Shown here: positions 40,692 through 50,795 of the stretch, in pieces | How positions within the stretch are numbered: position 1 is the stretch's first letter | Layout: each line of letters begins with the position of its first letter | Source of the DNA: Streptomyces sp. NRRL F-5727 | GTDB taxonomy: Bacteria > Actinomycetota > Actinomycetes > Streptomycetales > Streptomycetaceae | Reading direction: 5' to 3' | DNA length: 64,000 nucleotides | Assembly (NCBI RefSeq): GCF_000719555.1 | Contig: NZ_JOGX01000014.1 | Coordinates: 62,001 to 126,000, forward strand | Notes under the pieces: model-generated | Database searches by the model: none | The model's input: only the letters and a program-made list of their open reading frames with translations | Told to the model about the DNA's origin: nothing | Position numbers and translations under genes: made by a program

Positions 40692-42112
40692 GCGAAGAGC
40701 TGGACTGGCAGGGCAAGCGGGTCACGGTCGCGGGTCTCGGGGTGTCCGGCATCCCGGCCGCCCGGGCCCTGGCCGCCCGCGGCGCCGTGGTGACCGTGGT
40801 CAACGACGGGGACGACGAGCGCTCCCGGACGCAGGCCGCCGCACTGGAGGCGGACGGGATCACCGTCCGCCTCGGCGACGGCGCGACCCTGCCGGCCGGC
40901 ACCGAGCTGGTCGTCACCACCCCCGGCTGGCAGCCGGGCAAGCCGCTCTTCACGGCCGCCGCCGAGGCGGGCGTGGAGATCTGGGGCGACGTCGAGCTGG
41001 CCTGGCGGCTGCGGGGCCCCGGAGCGGCCCCCTGGCTGGCGATCACCGGCACCAACGGCAAGACCACCACGACCCGGATGCTCGCCTCCATCCTGGAGGC
41101 GGCCGGGCTGCGGACCGCCGCCGTCGGCAACATCGGCGTCTCGCTCCTCGACGCCGTCCTCGGCGAGGAGCGGTACGACGTCCTCGCCGTCGAGCTCTCC
41201 AGCTACCAGCTGCACTGGGCGCCCTCCGTGCGCGCCCACTCGGCCGCCGTGCTCAACCTGGCGCCCGACCACCTCGACTGGCACGGCTCCATGGAGGCGT
41301 ACGCCGCCGACAAGGGCCGGATCTACGAGGGCAACCAGATCGCCTGCGTGTACAACGTGGCCGACCCGGTGACCGAGGACCTGGTCCGCGAGGCCGACGT
41401 CGAGGAGGGCTGCCGGGCCATCGGTTTCACCCTCGGCACCCCCGGCCCCTCCCAGCTCGGCGTCGTCGAGGGCATCCTCGTCGACCGGGCCTTCGTCGAG
41501 AACCGGCAGAAGAACGCCCAGGAGCTCGCCGAGGTCGCCGACGTGCAGCCGCCGGCCCCGCACAACATCGCCAACGCGCTCGCCGCGGCCGCCCTCGCCC
41601 GCGCCTTCGGCGTGGAGCCGAAGGCCGTACGCGACGGGCTGCGGGCCTTCCACCCCGACCCGCACCGGATCGAACTGGTCGAGGAGGTCGAGGGCGTGAC
41701 CTACGTCGACGACTCCAAGGCCACCAACACCCACGCAGCCGAAGCCTCGTTGGCCGCCTACGACCCGATCGTCTGGATCGCCGGCGGCCTCGCCAAGGGC
41801 GCCACCTTCGACGAGCTGGTGCAGAAGTCCGCGAAGCGGCTGCGCGGGGCCGTGCTGATCGGCGCGGACCGCGCGCTGATCCGCGAAGCCCTGGCGCGAC
41901 ACGCCCCGGAGGTCCCGGTGGTGGACCTCGACCGGACCGACACTGGGGCGATGTCCGAGGCGGTCCGCGAGGCGGCCCGGCTCGCCCGCCCGGGGGACAC
42001 CGTCCTCCTGGCCCCGGCCTGCGCCTCGATGGACATGTTCACCAACTACAACAAGCGGGGCGAGGCGTTCGCGGACGCGGTCCGCGCCCTCGCCGCCACC
42101 GGGGACGCCTGA
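40673..42112 (+). CDS. murD: UDP-MurNAc-L-alanine:D-glutamate ligase MurD
   Basis: This 479-residue ligase adds D-glutamate to UDP-MurNAc-L-Ala. [20 protein letters not shown] opens domain 1. [18 protein letters not shown] is the ATP loop, then [25 protein letters not shown] and [12 protein letters not shown]. Two starts are possible: ATG at 40673 (used here, overlapping mraY by 19 bp) or GTG at 40688, which overlaps the mraY stop as GTGA. Both have weak ribosome sites and differ by five residues. Confidence 0.94.
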   Translation: MGSRQVSEELDWQGKRVTVAGLGVSGIPAARALAARGAVVTVVNDGDDERSRTQAAALEADGITVRLGDGATLPAGTELVVTTPGWQPGKPLFTAAAEAGVEIWGDVELAWRLRGPGAAPWLAITGTNGKTTTTRMLASILEAAGLRTAAVGNIGVSLLDAVLGEERYDVLAVELSSYQLHWAPSVRAHSAAVLNLAPDHLDWHGSMEAYAADKGRIYEGNQIACVYNVADPVTEDLVREADVEEGCRAIGFTLGTPGPSQLGVVEGILVDRAFVENRQKNAQELAEVADVQPPAPHNIANALAAAALARAFGVEPKAVRDGLRAFHPDPHRIELVEEVEGVTYVDDSKATNTHAAEASLAAYDPIVWIAGGLAKGATFDELVQKSAKRLRGAVLIGADRALIREALARHAPEVPVVDLDRTDTGAMSEAVREAARLARPGDTVLLAPACASMDMFTNYNKRGEAFADAVRALAATGDA

Positions 42113-42167
42113 CCCGACCACTGCGAGGGTCCGGCCTACCGGGCCTGACCGGAGGGGGCAGCGAACC

Positions 42168-43508
42168 ATGCCGAGCAAGATCGCCGGGACGCGCCGGCCC
42201 TCCGCCCGACCGGGCGGAGGGCGGGTCCCAGCGACCCCGAGGGGGGCGCGCGGCGGAGGCGTACGCGGGCTCTACACGCGGGCGCAGCGGGCCTGGGACC
42301 GGCCGCTGACGGCGTACTACGTGATCATCGGCGCGGGACTGCTCATCACCACGCTCGGCCTGGTGATGGTCTACTCGGCCTCGATGATCACGGCGCTCCG
42401 CTACGAGCTGGTGCCGTCCTACTTCTTCCGCAAGCAGTTCTTCGCCGCCCTGCTGGGCACCGGCCTGCTGCTGGTCGCCTCGCGGATGCCGGTGAAGCTG
42501 CACCGCGCGCTCGCCTACCCGATCCTGGTCGGCGCGGTCTTCCTCATGGTGCTCGTGCAGATCCCGGGGATAGGGCATTCCGTCGGCGGCAACCAGAACT
42601 GGATCTCGCTGGGCGGCCCGTTCATGCTCCAGCCCAGCGAGTTCGGCAAGCTGGGCCTGATCCTGTGGGGCGCCGACCTGCTCGCTCGCAAGCAGGACAC
42701 GAAGCTCCTCGCCCAGTGGAAGCACATGCTCGTGCCGCTGGTCCCCGGCGCCTTCATGCTGCTCGGGCTGATCATGCTCGGCGGCGACATGGGCACCGCG
42801 ATCATCCTCACCGCGATCCTCTTCGGCCTGCTGTGGACGGCCGGCGCCCCCACCCGCCTCTTCGTCGGCGTGCTCGTGGTGGCCACGTCGATCGGCGTGC
42901 TGCTGATCAAGACCAACCCCAACCGGATGCGGCGCTTCGAGTGCATCGGCGCCACCGATCCGGGCGGCGAGGGGGCCCCGTGCCTCCAGGCCGCGCACGG
43001 AATCTATGCTCTGGCGTCGGGCGGATGGTTCGGTTCCGGGCTCGGCGCGAGTGTGGAAAAATGGGGCCAACTGCCCGAAGCGCACACCGACTTCATCTTC
43101 GCGGTCACCGGTGAGGAACTGGGCCTCGCGGGGACGCTGTCGGTCGTCGCCCTGTTCGCGGCCCTAGGCTATGCGGGTATCCGCGTGGCCGGACGCACGG
43201 AGGACCCCTTCGTTCGATTCGCCGCGGGAGGCGTGACCACCTGGATCACGGCCCAGGCCGTGATCAACATCGGTGCGGTGCTCGGTCTGCTGCCGATCGC
43301 CGGCGTCCCCCTCCCGCTGTTCTCGTACGGGGGGTCGGCCCTGCTGCCGACCATGTTCGCCGTCGGGCTCCTGATCGCGTTCGCACGACAGGAACCCGCC
43401 GCGAAAGCGGCCCTGGCCATGCGCCGCCCCGGATGGGGCAAGCGGGCCGGGGTGAGATGGAAGTCGATGCGACGGCGCGTCAAGAAGCGCCCGTCCGGAG
43501 AGCGGTGA
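42168..43508 (+). CDS. ftsW: Septal peptidoglycan polymerase FtsW
   Basis: This 446-residue SEDS glycosyltransferase polymerises lipid II at the septum with FtsI. After a basic head of about 40 residues there are about ten membrane helices. Family motifs include MVYSASM, GGNQNWISLGGPFMLQPSEFGKL, DFIFAVTGEELG and GVPLPLFSYGGSALLPTM. A basic C-terminal tail (SMRRRVKKRPSGER) is cytoplasmic. GGAGGGGGCAGC precedes the ATG. It starts 55 bp after murD. Confidence 0.95.
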   Translation: MPSKIAGTRRPSARPGGGRVPATPRGARGGGVRGLYTRAQRAWDRPLTAYYVIIGAGLLITTLGLVMVYSASMITALRYELVPSYFFRKQFFAALLGTGLLLVASRMPVKLHRALAYPILVGAVFLMVLVQIPGIGHSVGGNQNWISLGGPFMLQPSEFGKLGLILWGADLLARKQDTKLLAQWKHMLVPLVPGAFMLLGLIMLGGDMGTAIILTAILFGLLWTAGAPTRLFVGVLVVATSIGVLLIKTNPNRMRRFECIGATDPGGEGAPCLQAAHGIYALASGGWFGSGLGASVEKWGQLPEAHTDFIFAVTGEELGLAGTLSVVALFAALGYAGIRVAGRTEDPFVRFAAGGVTTWITAQAVINIGAVLGLLPIAGVPLPLFSYGGSALLPTMFAVGLLIAFARQEPAAKAALAMRRPGWGKRAGVRWKSMRRRVKKRPSGER

Positions 43509-43514
43509 ATTTCG

Positions 43515-44609
43515 GTGCATGTCGTACTCGCCGGCGGGGGGACCGCCGGTCACATCGAGCCGGCGCTCGCCCTCGCGGACGCCCTGCGCAGGCAGGACCC
43601 GAGCGTGGGCATCACGGCGCTGGGCACGGAGAAGGGCCTGGAGACCCGGCTCGTCCCCGAGCGGGGCTACGAGTTGGCGCTCATCCCCGCCGTACCGCTG
43701 CCCCGCAAGCCCACCCCCGAGCTGATCACCGTCCCCGGACGCCTGCGCGGCACCATCAAGGCCGCCGAGCAGGTCCTGGAGCGGACCAAGGCGGACTGCG
43801 TGGTCGGCTTCGGCGGTTACGTGGCGCTGCCCGGCTACCTCGCCGCCAAGCGCCTCGGCGTGCCGATCGTGGTCCACGAGGCCAACGCCCGGCCCGGCCT
43901 GGCCAACAAGATCGGCTCCCGGTACGCGGCCGGCGTCGCCGTCGCCACCCCGGACTCCAAGCTCCGCAACGCCCGTTACATCGGCATCCCGCTGCGGCAC
44001 ACCATCGCCACCCTCGACCGGGCCCGGGTCCGCCCCGAGGCGCGCGCCGCCTTCGGCCTCGACCCCAGCCTGCCCACGCTGCTCGTCTCCGGCGGCTCCC
44101 AGGGCGCCCGCCGGCTCAACGAGGTCGTCCAGCAGGTCGCCCCGGTGCTCCAGCGCTCCGGCATCCAGATCCTGCACGCGGTCGGCCCGAAGAACGAACT
44201 GCCGCGGGTCGACAACATGCCCGGGATGCCGCCGTACGTGCCGGTACCGTACGTGGACCGGATGGATCTCGCGTACGCCGCGGCCGACATGATGCTCTGC
44301 CGCGCCGGCGCCATGACGGTCGCCGAGCTCTCCGCCGTCGGACTGCCCGCCGCCTACGTGCCGCTGCCCATCGGCAACGGCGAACAGCGGCTCAACGCGC
44401 AGCCGGTGGTCAAGGCCGGCGGCGGACTCCTCGTCGACGACGCGGAGCTGTCGCCGCAGTGGGTGCAGGCCAACGTCCTGCCCGTGCTCGCCGATCCGCA
44501 CCGGCTGTACGAGATGTCCCGCGCCGCCTCCGAGTTCGGCCGCCGGGACGCCGACGACCTGCTCGTCGGCATGGTGTACGAGGCGATCGCCGCCCGCCGA
44601 CAGGCGTAG
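43515..44609 (+). CDS. murG: UDP-GlcNAc:lipid I GlcNAc transferase MurG
   Basis: This 364-residue peripheral membrane glycosyltransferase makes lipid II. The N-terminal glycine-rich loop is [35 protein letters not shown] and [12 protein letters not shown] follow, and the UDP-GlcNAc site includes [13 protein letters not shown] and [21 protein letters not shown] at 43515 starts 6 bp after ftsW. Confidence 0.95.
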   Translation: MHVVLAGGGTAGHIEPALALADALRRQDPSVGITALGTEKGLETRLVPERGYELALIPAVPLPRKPTPELITVPGRLRGTIKAAEQVLERTKADCVVGFGGYVALPGYLAAKRLGVPIVVHEANARPGLANKIGSRYAAGVAVATPDSKLRNARYIGIPLRHTIATLDRARVRPEARAAFGLDPSLPTLLVSGGSQGARRLNEVVQQVAPVLQRSGIQILHAVGPKNELPRVDNMPGMPPYVPVPYVDRMDLAYAAADMMLCRAGAMTVAELSAVGLPAAYVPLPIGNGEQRLNAQPVVKAGGGLLVDDAELSPQWVQANVLPVLADPHRLYEMSRAASEFGRRDADDLLVGMVYEAIAARRQA

Positions 44610-44634
44610 CGGAGGACCGAGGGAAGAGGCGCGC

Positions 44635-45438
44635 GTGGCAGCCGGACCGACGACCGCGGAGAAGAGCGGCACCGGGAAGCGACCAGGATCGTCGGACCGG
44701 CAGCCCCGGCCGGAGGGCACGCGCGGCCGTTTCCGCCCGACCGGACTGCGGCTCGCCCTGATCGCCGCCGGCGTGCTGCTGCTCGCCGGCGGCACGGTCT
44801 GGGCCCTCTACGGATCGACCTGGTTCCGTGTGGAACGTGTGAAGACTTCGGGCACGGAGGTGCTCGCCGCGGCCGAGGTCGAGGCCGTCGCCGCCGTCCC
44901 GGTCGGCGCGCCGCTGGTCACCGTCGACACCGAAGCCATCGAGGCGCGACTCAGGGAGAAACTGCCCCGGATCGCCTCGGTCGACGTATTCCGGTCCTGG
45001 CCGCACGGAATCGGTCTGAAGGTGACCGAACGGAAACCGGTGCTCCTTCTGGAGAAGCGCGGATCATTCACCGAAGTGGACTCCGCCGCCGTCCCGTTCG
45101 CGACCGTCACCACTCCGCCCCGCGGAGTGCCCCGGCTCGTCCTCGACGCGGCCGCTTCGCCCAGCCTGCGGCGGTTCGACGCGGACCGCCTGCTGGCCGA
45201 GGCGGTGCGCGTTCGGAGTGAACTCCCGGACGCGATCGCGAAGGACACTCGTGTCGTACGCCTCTCCTCGTACGATTCCGTCACTCTGGAGCTGACCCGG
45301 GATCGCACCGTCTTCTGGGGGAGCGCCGAACACGGGCCCGCCAAGGCCCGGGTGCTCACCGCCCTCATGAAGGCGACCCCCAAAGCGGGGCACTTCGACG
45401 TAAGTGCCCCCAGCGCGCCCGCCTCGTCGGGGAGTTGA
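44635..45438 (+). CDS. ftsQ: Cell division protein FtsQ
   Basis: This 267-residue bitopic protein has a 37-residue basic cytoplasmic part and one membrane helix (LALIAAGVLLLAGGTVWALYG). A POTRA domain follows (FRVERVKTSGTEVLAAAEVE to LPRIASVDVFRSWP), then the beta domain with VTERKPVLLLEKRGSFTEVD. It links FtsL/FtsB to the FtsWI synthase. GTG at 44635 follows GGGAAGAGG. It is the last gene before the separately promoted ftsZ. Confidence 0.93.
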   Translation: MAAGPTTAEKSGTGKRPGSSDRQPRPEGTRGRFRPTGLRLALIAAGVLLLAGGTVWALYGSTWFRVERVKTSGTEVLAAAEVEAVAAVPVGAPLVTVDTEAIEARLREKLPRIASVDVFRSWPHGIGLKVTERKPVLLLEKRGSFTEVDSAAVPFATVTTPPRGVPRLVLDAAASPSLRRFDADRLLAEAVRVRSELPDAIAKDTRVVRLSSYDSVTLELTRDRTVFWGSAEHGPAKARVLTALMKATPKAGHFDVSAPSAPASSGS

Positions 45439-45447
45439 CGCGCATCG

Positions 45448-45477
45448 GCGCTGGCCAGCACCCTGGTTGGCCAGCGC
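45448..45477 (+). terminator. Hairpin between ftsQ and ftsZ
   Basis: A 10-bp stem, GCGCTGGCCA/TGGCCAGCGC, with a 10-nt loop begins 10 bp after the ftsQ stop. It probably ends most dcw transcripts, so ftsZ depends largely on its own promoters. Confidence 0.65.
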
Positions 45478-45482
45478 TACGG

Positions 45483-45619
45483 GTGATCACATAGGGTGAA
45501 AAGAAAAACGGGAGGTTCGGCGTGTTCGTTGAACGCGCGCCGCTTGTCGACTTAGTGTCCTGTTCGGAAGAGTCCAGCGAACAGAGACACTGGTAACCCT
45601 AAACTTCAACGTTAGGGTT
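45483..45619 (+). promoter_or_regulatory. ftsZ regulatory region
   Basis: Elements in order are the palindrome GTGATCAC (45483-45490, resembling a BldD half-site pair) and a -10-like TAGGGT at 45493-45498. Next is a promoter with TTGAAC (45529-45534) and TAGTGT (45553-45558) 18 bp apart. Then comes GACAC at 45586-45590, the WhiA core, and an inverted repeat AACCCTAA/TTAGGGTT (45595-45602 with 45612-45619). Known biology: Streptomyces ftsZ has several promoters, one sporulation-specific, and is a reported BldD and WhiA target. Assignment of each site here is inference. Confidence 0.6.
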
Positions 45620-45716
45620 GGGGTCGGCGCACGGACCACCCCATCGGCATCCGTCGTCGCGGCGCGCCAACCACCGCGCAATGACGACACGTAACTCGAG
45701 GCGAGAGGCCTTCGAC

Positions 45717-46931
45717 GTGGCAGCACCGCAGAACTACCTCGCAGTCATCAAGGTCATCGGTGTCGGCGGCGGTGGTGTCAATGCCATCAACCGAATGATC
45801 GAGGTCGGTCTCAAGGGCGTCGAGTTCATCGCCATCAACACCGACGCGCAGGCACTGTTGATGAGCGACGCCGACGTCAAGCTCGACGTCGGCCGTGAAC
45901 TGACCCGCGGCCTCGGGGCCGGGGCCAACCCCGCCGTCGGCCGCAAGGCGGCCGAGGACCACCGCGAGGAGATCGAGGAGGTCCTCAAGGGGGCCGACAT
46001 GGTCTTCGTCACCGCCGGCGAGGGCGGCGGCACCGGCACCGGCGGCGCGCCCGTCGTCGCCAACATCGCGCGCTCGCTGGGCGCCCTGACGATCGGCGTG
46101 GTCACCCGCCCGTTCACCTTCGAGGGCCGCCGGCGCGCCAACCAGGCGGAGGACGGCATCGCCGAGCTCCGCGAAGAGGTCGACACCCTCATCGTCATCC
46201 CGAACGACCGCCTGCTGTCCATCTCGGACCGCCAGGTCTCGGTCCTCGACGCCTTCAAGTCGGCCGACCAGGTCCTGCTCAGCGGTGTCCAGGGCATCAC
46301 CGACCTCATCACCACCCCGGGTCTGATCAACCTCGACTTCGCCGACGTCAAGTCGGTCATGTCCGAGGCGGGTTCCGCCCTCATGGGCATCGGTTCCGCC
46401 CGCGGCGACGACCGCGCGGTGGCCGCCGCCGAGATGGCGATCTCCTCGCCGCTCCTGGAGGCGTCCATCGACGGCGCCCGCGGTGTGCTCCTCTCCATCT
46501 CCGGCGGCAGCGACCTCGGCCTCTTCGAGATCAACGAGGCCGCCCAGCTGGTCAGCGAGGCCGCCCACCCGGAGGCCAACATCATCTTCGGCGCCGTCAT
46601 CGACGACGCCCTCGGCGACGAGGTCCGGGTCACCGTCATCGCGGCCGGCTTCGACGGCGGCCAGCCGCCGGCCCGCCGGGACAACATCATCGGTTCGGTC
46701 TCCGCCAAGCGCGAGGAGCCGGCCCCGGCGCCCCGCGTCACCGAGACGCCCCGCCCGCTCGGCGGCCTCGGCACGGTGACCCCCCGCGAGGAGCCCGTCG
46801 CCCCTCCGGCCGAGCCGGCCCCGGCCGTCAGCGAGGCCCCGCTGCCGCCCGTCCCGCCGGTGGTCCCGCCGGCCCGCCCGTACACGGACAGCCCCGCCGA
46901 GGAGCTGGACGTGCCGGACTTCCTGAAGTGA
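45717..46931 (+). CDS. ftsZ: Cell division GTPase FtsZ
   Basis: This 404-residue tubulin homologue forms the Z-ring, or ladders of rings during sporulation. The GTP signature [12 protein letters not shown], the synergy-loop region and [16 protein letters not shown] are intact. A Pro-rich linker ends in the conserved tail [10 protein letters not shown] that binds SepF and other partners. GTG at 45717 follows GAGAGG. Earlier in-frame codons fall in the promoter region. The N-terminal 316 residues appear near identical to S. coelicolor FtsZ from memory. pgeF overlaps its stop by 4 bp. Confidence 0.97.
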   Translation: MAAPQNYLAVIKVIGVGGGGVNAINRMIEVGLKGVEFIAINTDAQALLMSDADVKLDVGRELTRGLGAGANPAVGRKAAEDHREEIEEVLKGADMVFVTAGEGGGTGTGGAPVVANIARSLGALTIGVVTRPFTFEGRRRANQAEDGIAELREEVDTLIVIPNDRLLSISDRQVSVLDAFKSADQVLLSGVQGITDLITTPGLINLDFADVKSVMSEAGSALMGIGSARGDDRAVAAAEMAISSPLLEASIDGARGVLLSISGGSDLGLFEINEAAQLVSEAAHPEANIIFGAVIDDALGDEVRVTVIAAGFDGGQPPARRDNIIGSVSAKREEPAPAPRVTETPRPLGGLGTVTPREEPVAPPAEPAPAVSEAPLPPVPPVVPPARPYTDSPAEELDVPDFLK

Positions 46932-47662
46932 TAGGGCACCGCTTCACCACGAACGGCGCGCACTTCGCCTTCACCGACAGGTGGGGCGGGGTGAGCGCCG
47001 TTCCGTACGAGGAGCTCAACCTCGGCGGCGCCGTGGGCGACGACCCGGCGGCCGTCCGGGCCAACCGGGCCCGCGCCGCCGGGGAGCTGGGGCTCGACCC
47101 GTCGCTCGTCGTCTGGATGAACCAGGTCCACGGCGCCGGAGTCGCCGTGGTCGACGGAGCCTGGGAGGGCGGCGAGGCCGTCCCCGCCGTCGACGCGATC
47201 GTCACCACCCGCCGCGGACTCGGCCTCGCCGTCCTCACCGCGGACTGCGTCCCCGTCCTCCTCGCCGACCCGGTCGCCGGGGTCGTCGCCGCCGCCCACG
47301 CGGGGCGGCCGGGCATGATCGCCGGGGTCGTCCCCGCCGCCGTCGCCGCGATGACCGAGCTGGGCGCCGAGCCCGGCCGGATCACCGCCCGCACCGGACC
47401 CGCCGTCTGCGGACGCTGCTACGAGGTGCCCGAGGCGATGCGCGCCGAGGTCGCCGCCGTCGAACCCGACGCGTACGCCGAGACCTCCTGGGGCACCCCC
47501 GCCGTCGACGTCGCCGCCGGGGTCCGCGCCCAGCTGGCCCGGCTCGGGGTCACCGACGTCGAGGACGCCGGGGTCTGCACCCTGGAGTCCCCGGACCACT
47601 ACTCGTACCGACGCGATCGCACCACAGGGCGACTCGCGGGATATGTCTGGTTGGGCAGGTAA
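46928..47662 (+). CDS. pgeF: Peptidoglycan editing factor PgeF (YlmD/YfiH, multicopper-oxidase-like fold)
   Basis: This 244-residue DUF152 protein has metal and active-site motifs [41 protein letters not shown] and [12 protein letters not shown]. In E. coli the YfiH homologue hydrolyses misincorporated L-Ser from UDP-MurNAc; related proteins show purine nucleosidase or laccase activity. In Gram-positive bacteria it regularly sits between ftsZ and yggS. The GTG overlaps the ftsZ stop as GTGA. Confidence 0.9.
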   Translation: MIGHRFTTNGAHFAFTDRWGGVSAVPYEELNLGGAVGDDPAAVRANRARAAGELGLDPSLVVWMNQVHGAGVAVVDGAWEGGEAVPAVDAIVTTRRGLGLAVLTADCVPVLLADPVAGVVAAAHAGRPGMIAGVVPAAVAAMTELGAEPGRITARTGPAVCGRCYEVPEAMRAEVAAVEPDAYAETSWGTPAVDVAAGVRAQLARLGVTDVEDAGVCTLESPDHYSYRRDRTTGRLAGYVWLGR

Positions 47663-47667
47663 GAGGC

Positions 47668-48387
47668 ATGACGGACCGTAAGGCCGAACTCGCGGAGAAC
47701 CTCGCGCGGGTGGAGGAGCGGATCGCGGCCGCGTGCGCCGCCGCCGGACGCCCCCGCGAGGAGGTGACCCTCATCGTGGTCACCAAGACCTACCCGGCGA
47801 GCGACGTGCGGATCCTGCACGGACTCGGGGTGCGGAACGTCGCGGAGAACCGCGACCAGGACGCCGCCCCCAAGGCGGCCGCCTGCGCCGACCTCGATCT
47901 CACCTGGCACTTCGTCGGTCAGTTGCAGACCAACAAGGTCAGATCTGTGGTGGGTTATGCCGATGTGGTGCAGTCCGTCGACCGGCTCAAGCTCGTCTCC
48001 TCCCTCTCCGCGGCCGCGGAGAGGGCCGGACGCGAACTCGGCTGCCTGATCCAGGTCGCCCTCGACGCCGAGGCCGGCGGCCGGGGCGACCGCGGCGGCG
48101 TGTCGCCGGACGGGATCGAGGAGTTGGCGGCCGCCGTCGACGCGGCGCCCGGACTGCGGCTCGGCGGCCTGATGACCGTCGCCCCGCTCGTCGGCGCGTA
48201 CGCGGGCAGGCAACGGGCCGCCTTCGACCGGCTGATGGATTTGTCGACTGCCCTGCGCGCGACCCGTCCGGCTGCGAACATGGTGTCAGCGGGCATGAGT
48301 GCGGACCTCGAGGACGCCATCGCTGCCGGGGCGACACACGTACGCGTCGGTACGGCGGTACTCGGTGTCCGCCCGAAGCTCGGGTAA
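47668..48387 (+). CDS. YggS-family pyridoxal phosphate homeostasis protein
   Basis: This 239-residue PLP-binding TIM-barrel protein corresponds to YlmE/YggS. The PLP lysine is in VVTKTYPASDV. ENRDQDAAPKA, WHFVGQLQTNKVR, VSAGMSADLEDAIAAGATHVRVGTA-type C-terminal residues and the phosphate-binding RVGTAV follow. It has no known catalytic activity but balances PLP and amino-acid pools. ATG at 47668 is 5 bp after the pgeF stop. It precedes sepF, the usual Gram-positive order. Confidence 0.92.
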   Translation: MTDRKAELAENLARVEERIAAACAAAGRPREEVTLIVVTKTYPASDVRILHGLGVRNVAENRDQDAAPKAAACADLDLTWHFVGQLQTNKVRSVVGYADVVQSVDRLKLVSSLSAAAERAGRELGCLIQVALDAEAGGRGDRGGVSPDGIEELAAAVDAAPGLRLGGLMTVAPLVGAYAGRQRAAFDRLMDLSTALRATRPAANMVSAGMSADLEDAIAAGATHVRVGTAVLGVRPKLG

Positions 48388-48508
48388 CGTCGCGAAGCAG
48401 GTCGGACCACAGCAGAAAATATGGTCATTCCGCGAACGGCGGGGTGACCCGTGGATCGCGGGCACTTGGTGACGAGGCCGATCCACCACAGAGCGGAGGA
48501 ATCGGAGC

Positions 48509-49129
48509 ATGGCCGGCGCGATGCGCAAGATGGCGGTCTACCTCGGTCTCGTGGAGGACGATGGGTACGACGGGCGGGGCTTCGACCCCGACGACGACTT
48601 CGAGCCCGAGCTGGAGCCGGAGCCCGAGCGGGAGCGACGCCACACCCCGCCGCGCCAGATCGAGCGCGAGGAACCGGTGCGCGTGGTGCAGCCCCCCGCC
48701 CCCCGGGAACCGGTCGCCCACTCTGCCCCGGTACTCGCCGAAAGCGGTCGTCCGGCCCGAATTGCCCCCGTGGCATCCATCACACCCGAACGCCCGAGCC
48801 TGGAGAAGAACGCACCGGTGATCATGCCCAAGGTCGTGTCCGAGCGGGAGCCGTACCGCATCACCACACTGCACCCCCGGACCTACAACGAAGCCCGTAC
48901 CATCGGGGAACACTTCCGCGAGGGCACCCCGGTGATCATGAACCTCACGGAGATGGACGACACGGACGCGAAGCGACTTGTCGACTTTGCCGCCGGACTC
49001 GTCTTCGGGCTCCATGGCAGCATTGAGCGCGTGACGCAGAAGGTGTTCCTGTTGTCGCCTGCTAACGTCGATGTCACGGCGGAGGACAAGGCCCGGATCG
49101 CAGAGGGCGGATTCTTCAACCAGAGCTGA
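48509..49129 (+). CDS. sepF: Cell division protein SepF
   Basis: This 206-residue FtsZ membrane anchor has an N-terminal amphipathic helix ([16 protein letters not shown]) that binds membrane. An acidic/Pro-rich linker of about 100 residues follows, then the SepF/DUF552 dimerisation domain ([20 protein letters not shown] to [11 protein letters not shown]). GGAGG precedes the ATG. In Streptomyces it stabilises Z-rings in place of FtsA/ZipA. The 121-bp gap upstream could hold its own promoter. Confidence 0.94.
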   Translation: MAGAMRKMAVYLGLVEDDGYDGRGFDPDDDFEPELEPEPERERRHTPPRQIEREEPVRVVQPPAPREPVAHSAPVLAESGRPARIAPVASITPERPSLEKNAPVIMPKVVSEREPYRITTLHPRTYNEARTIGEHFREGTPVIMNLTEMDDTDAKRLVDFAAGLVFGLHGSIERVTQKVFLLSPANVDVTAEDKARIAEGGFFNQS

Positions 49130-49209
49130 GAACGAAACCGGACGGACCGGTCGCGGAAGCGGCCGGAGCAAGCTGAGAGCACGAGAGCCAGGGGAGAGGG
49201 AACCGCGGG

Positions 49210-49500
49210 ATGGGTGTCGCACTGCAGGTGGTCTACATCGCGCTGATGTGCTTCCTCGTCTTCCTGATCTTCCGGCTGGTCATGGACTACGTCTTCCAGT
49301 TCGCCCGTTCATGGCAACCCGGCAAGGCGATGGTGGTCGTTCTGGAGGCCACCTACACTGTCACCGATCCACCGCTCAAGCTTCTGCGGCGGCTCATCCC
49401 GCCGCTGCGTCTCGGGGGCGTGGCACTCGACCTGTCCTTCTTCGTTCTGATGATCATCGTCTACATCCTCATCTCCGTCGTGAACTCCCTCGCGAGGTGA
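49210..49500 (+). CDS. sepG: YggT/YlmG-family membrane protein SepG
   Basis: This 96-residue protein has two membrane helices ([20 protein letters not shown] and [20 protein letters not shown]) around a cytoplasmic loop with the YggT motif [20 protein letters not shown]. In S. coelicolor the gene at this position, sepG, is reported to help localise SsgB, position the sporulation septum and shape the nucleoid. GGGAGAGGG precedes the ATG. It lies between sepF and divIVA as expected. Confidence 0.9.
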   Translation: MGVALQVVYIALMCFLVFLIFRLVMDYVFQFARSWQPGKAMVVVLEATYTVTDPPLKLLRRLIPPLRLGGVALDLSFFVLMIIVYILISVVNSLAR

Positions 49501-49555
49501 GTGTGGACGATACGGTCCTGCCGACTGCCGACGACTACGTAGAGGTGAAGAAGAG

Positions 49556-50623
49556 ATGCCGCTGACCCCCGAGGACGTGCGGAACAAGCAGTTCACGACC
49601 GTCCGCCTTCGAGAAGGCTATGACGAGGACGAGGTCGATGCCTTTCTCGACGAGGTCGAGGCCGAGCTGACCCGCCTGCTCCGCGAGAACGAGGACCTGC
49701 GCGCCAAGCTGGCCGCCGCGACGCGCGCCGCCGCGCAGAACCAGCAGCAGGCCATGCGCAAGCCGCCGGAGCCGCAGGACCGTCCCGTCGGTCCCGGCGC
49801 GCCCGTGCCCGCGGCCATATCCGGTCCGCCGGTCCAGCAGCAGCCGCCGCAGATGGGCCCGCCGCAGCTGCCTTCCGGCGCTCCTCAGCTTCCCGCCGGC
49901 CCCATGCAGGGCGGACCCATGGGTCCCGGCCCGATGCAGGGCGGTCCGATGGGTCCCGGCCCGATGCAGGGCGGCCCCATGGGCCACCCGCAGCAGCAGA
50001 TGCAGCCGCAGCCTCCGCAGCAGCCCGGCGGCGACAGCGCCGCGCGCGTGCTCTCGCTGGCCCAGCAGACCGCCGACCAGGCGATCGCCGAGGCCCGCTC
50101 CGAGGCGAACAAGATCGTCGGCGAGGCGCGCTCCCGCGCCGAGGGCCTGGAGCGGGACGCCCGCGCCAAGGCGGACGCTCTTGAGCGGGACGCGCAGGAG
50201 AAGCACCGCGTCGCGATGGGCTCCCTGGAGTCCGCCCGCGCCACGCTGGAGCGCAAGGTCGAGGACCTGCGCGGCTTCGAGCGCGAGTACCGGACCCGTC
50301 TGAAGTCCTACCTGGAGTCGCAGCTGCGTCAGCTGGAGACCCAGGCGGACGACTCGCTGGCCCCGCCGCGGACCCCGGCCACGGCCTCGCTGCCGCCGGC
50401 CCCGTCCATGGCGTCCGCCGGTGCCGGTGCGCCGTCCTACGGCGGCAACGGCCCGATGGGCGGCGGCCCGTCCATGGGCGGTGCCCCGTCCTACGGCGGC
50501 CAGCAGCAGATGTCCCCGGCGATGACGCAGCCGATGGCACCGGTGCGGCCGCAGGCGCCGCAGCCGATGCAGCAGGCGCCGGCGCCGATGCGGGGCTTTC
50601 TGATCGACGAGGACGACAACTGA
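49556..50623 (+). CDS. divIVA: Polar growth protein DivIVA
   Basis: This 355-residue coiled-coil protein marks hyphal tips and directs apical wall growth. The N-terminal lipid-binding domain [20 protein letters not shown] is near invariant. A short coiled coil follows, then a Pro/Gln/Gly/Met-rich linker with three copies of [10 protein letters not shown] (about 49903-49985). A long coiled coil ([20 protein letters not shown] onward) and a Gly/Pro-rich tail ending GFLIDEDDN complete it. ATG at 49556 follows GAGGTGAAGAAGAG. The gene is essential in streptomycetes. Two terminators follow. Confidence 0.95.
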   Translation: MPLTPEDVRNKQFTTVRLREGYDEDEVDAFLDEVEAELTRLLRENEDLRAKLAAATRAAAQNQQQAMRKPPEPQDRPVGPGAPVPAAISGPPVQQQPPQMGPPQLPSGAPQLPAGPMQGGPMGPGPMQGGPMGPGPMQGGPMGHPQQQMQPQPPQQPGGDSAARVLSLAQQTADQAIAEARSEANKIVGEARSRAEGLERDARAKADALERDAQEKHRVAMGSLESARATLERKVEDLRGFEREYRTRLKSYLESQLRQLETQADDSLAPPRTPATASLPPAPSMASAGAGAPSYGGNGPMGGGPSMGGAPSYGGQQQMSPAMTQPMAPVRPQAPQPMQQAPAPMRGFLIDEDDN

Positions 50624-50665
50624 GGCGGCGCCTGAGCGTGCGCTGAGCACGTAGCCGTCGGCAGC

Positions 50666-50707
50666 CGAAGGGCCAGGACTGGAGCGACTCCAGCCCCTGG
50701 CCCTTCG
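50666..50707 (+). terminator. First terminator after divIVA
   Basis: The stem CGAAGGGCCAGG-CTGGAG pairs with CTCCAG-CTGGCCCTTCG with small bulges and loop CGA. Confidence 0.75.
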
Positions 50708-50741
50708 CCGTGCCCGGGGCGGGTGCACGCCCGCCCCGTGG

Positions 50742-50791
50742 CACGCGTAAGGGCCCCGCACTCCCGAGGGAGTGCGGGGCCCTTACGCGTG
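50742..50791. terminator. Bidirectional terminator between divIVA and ileS
   Basis: A perfect inverted repeat of about 23 bp (50743-50765 with 50768-50790) lies between two convergent genes, 5 bp from the ileS stop. It can end transcripts from both sides. Confidence 0.85.
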
Positions 50792-50795
50792 TGGG

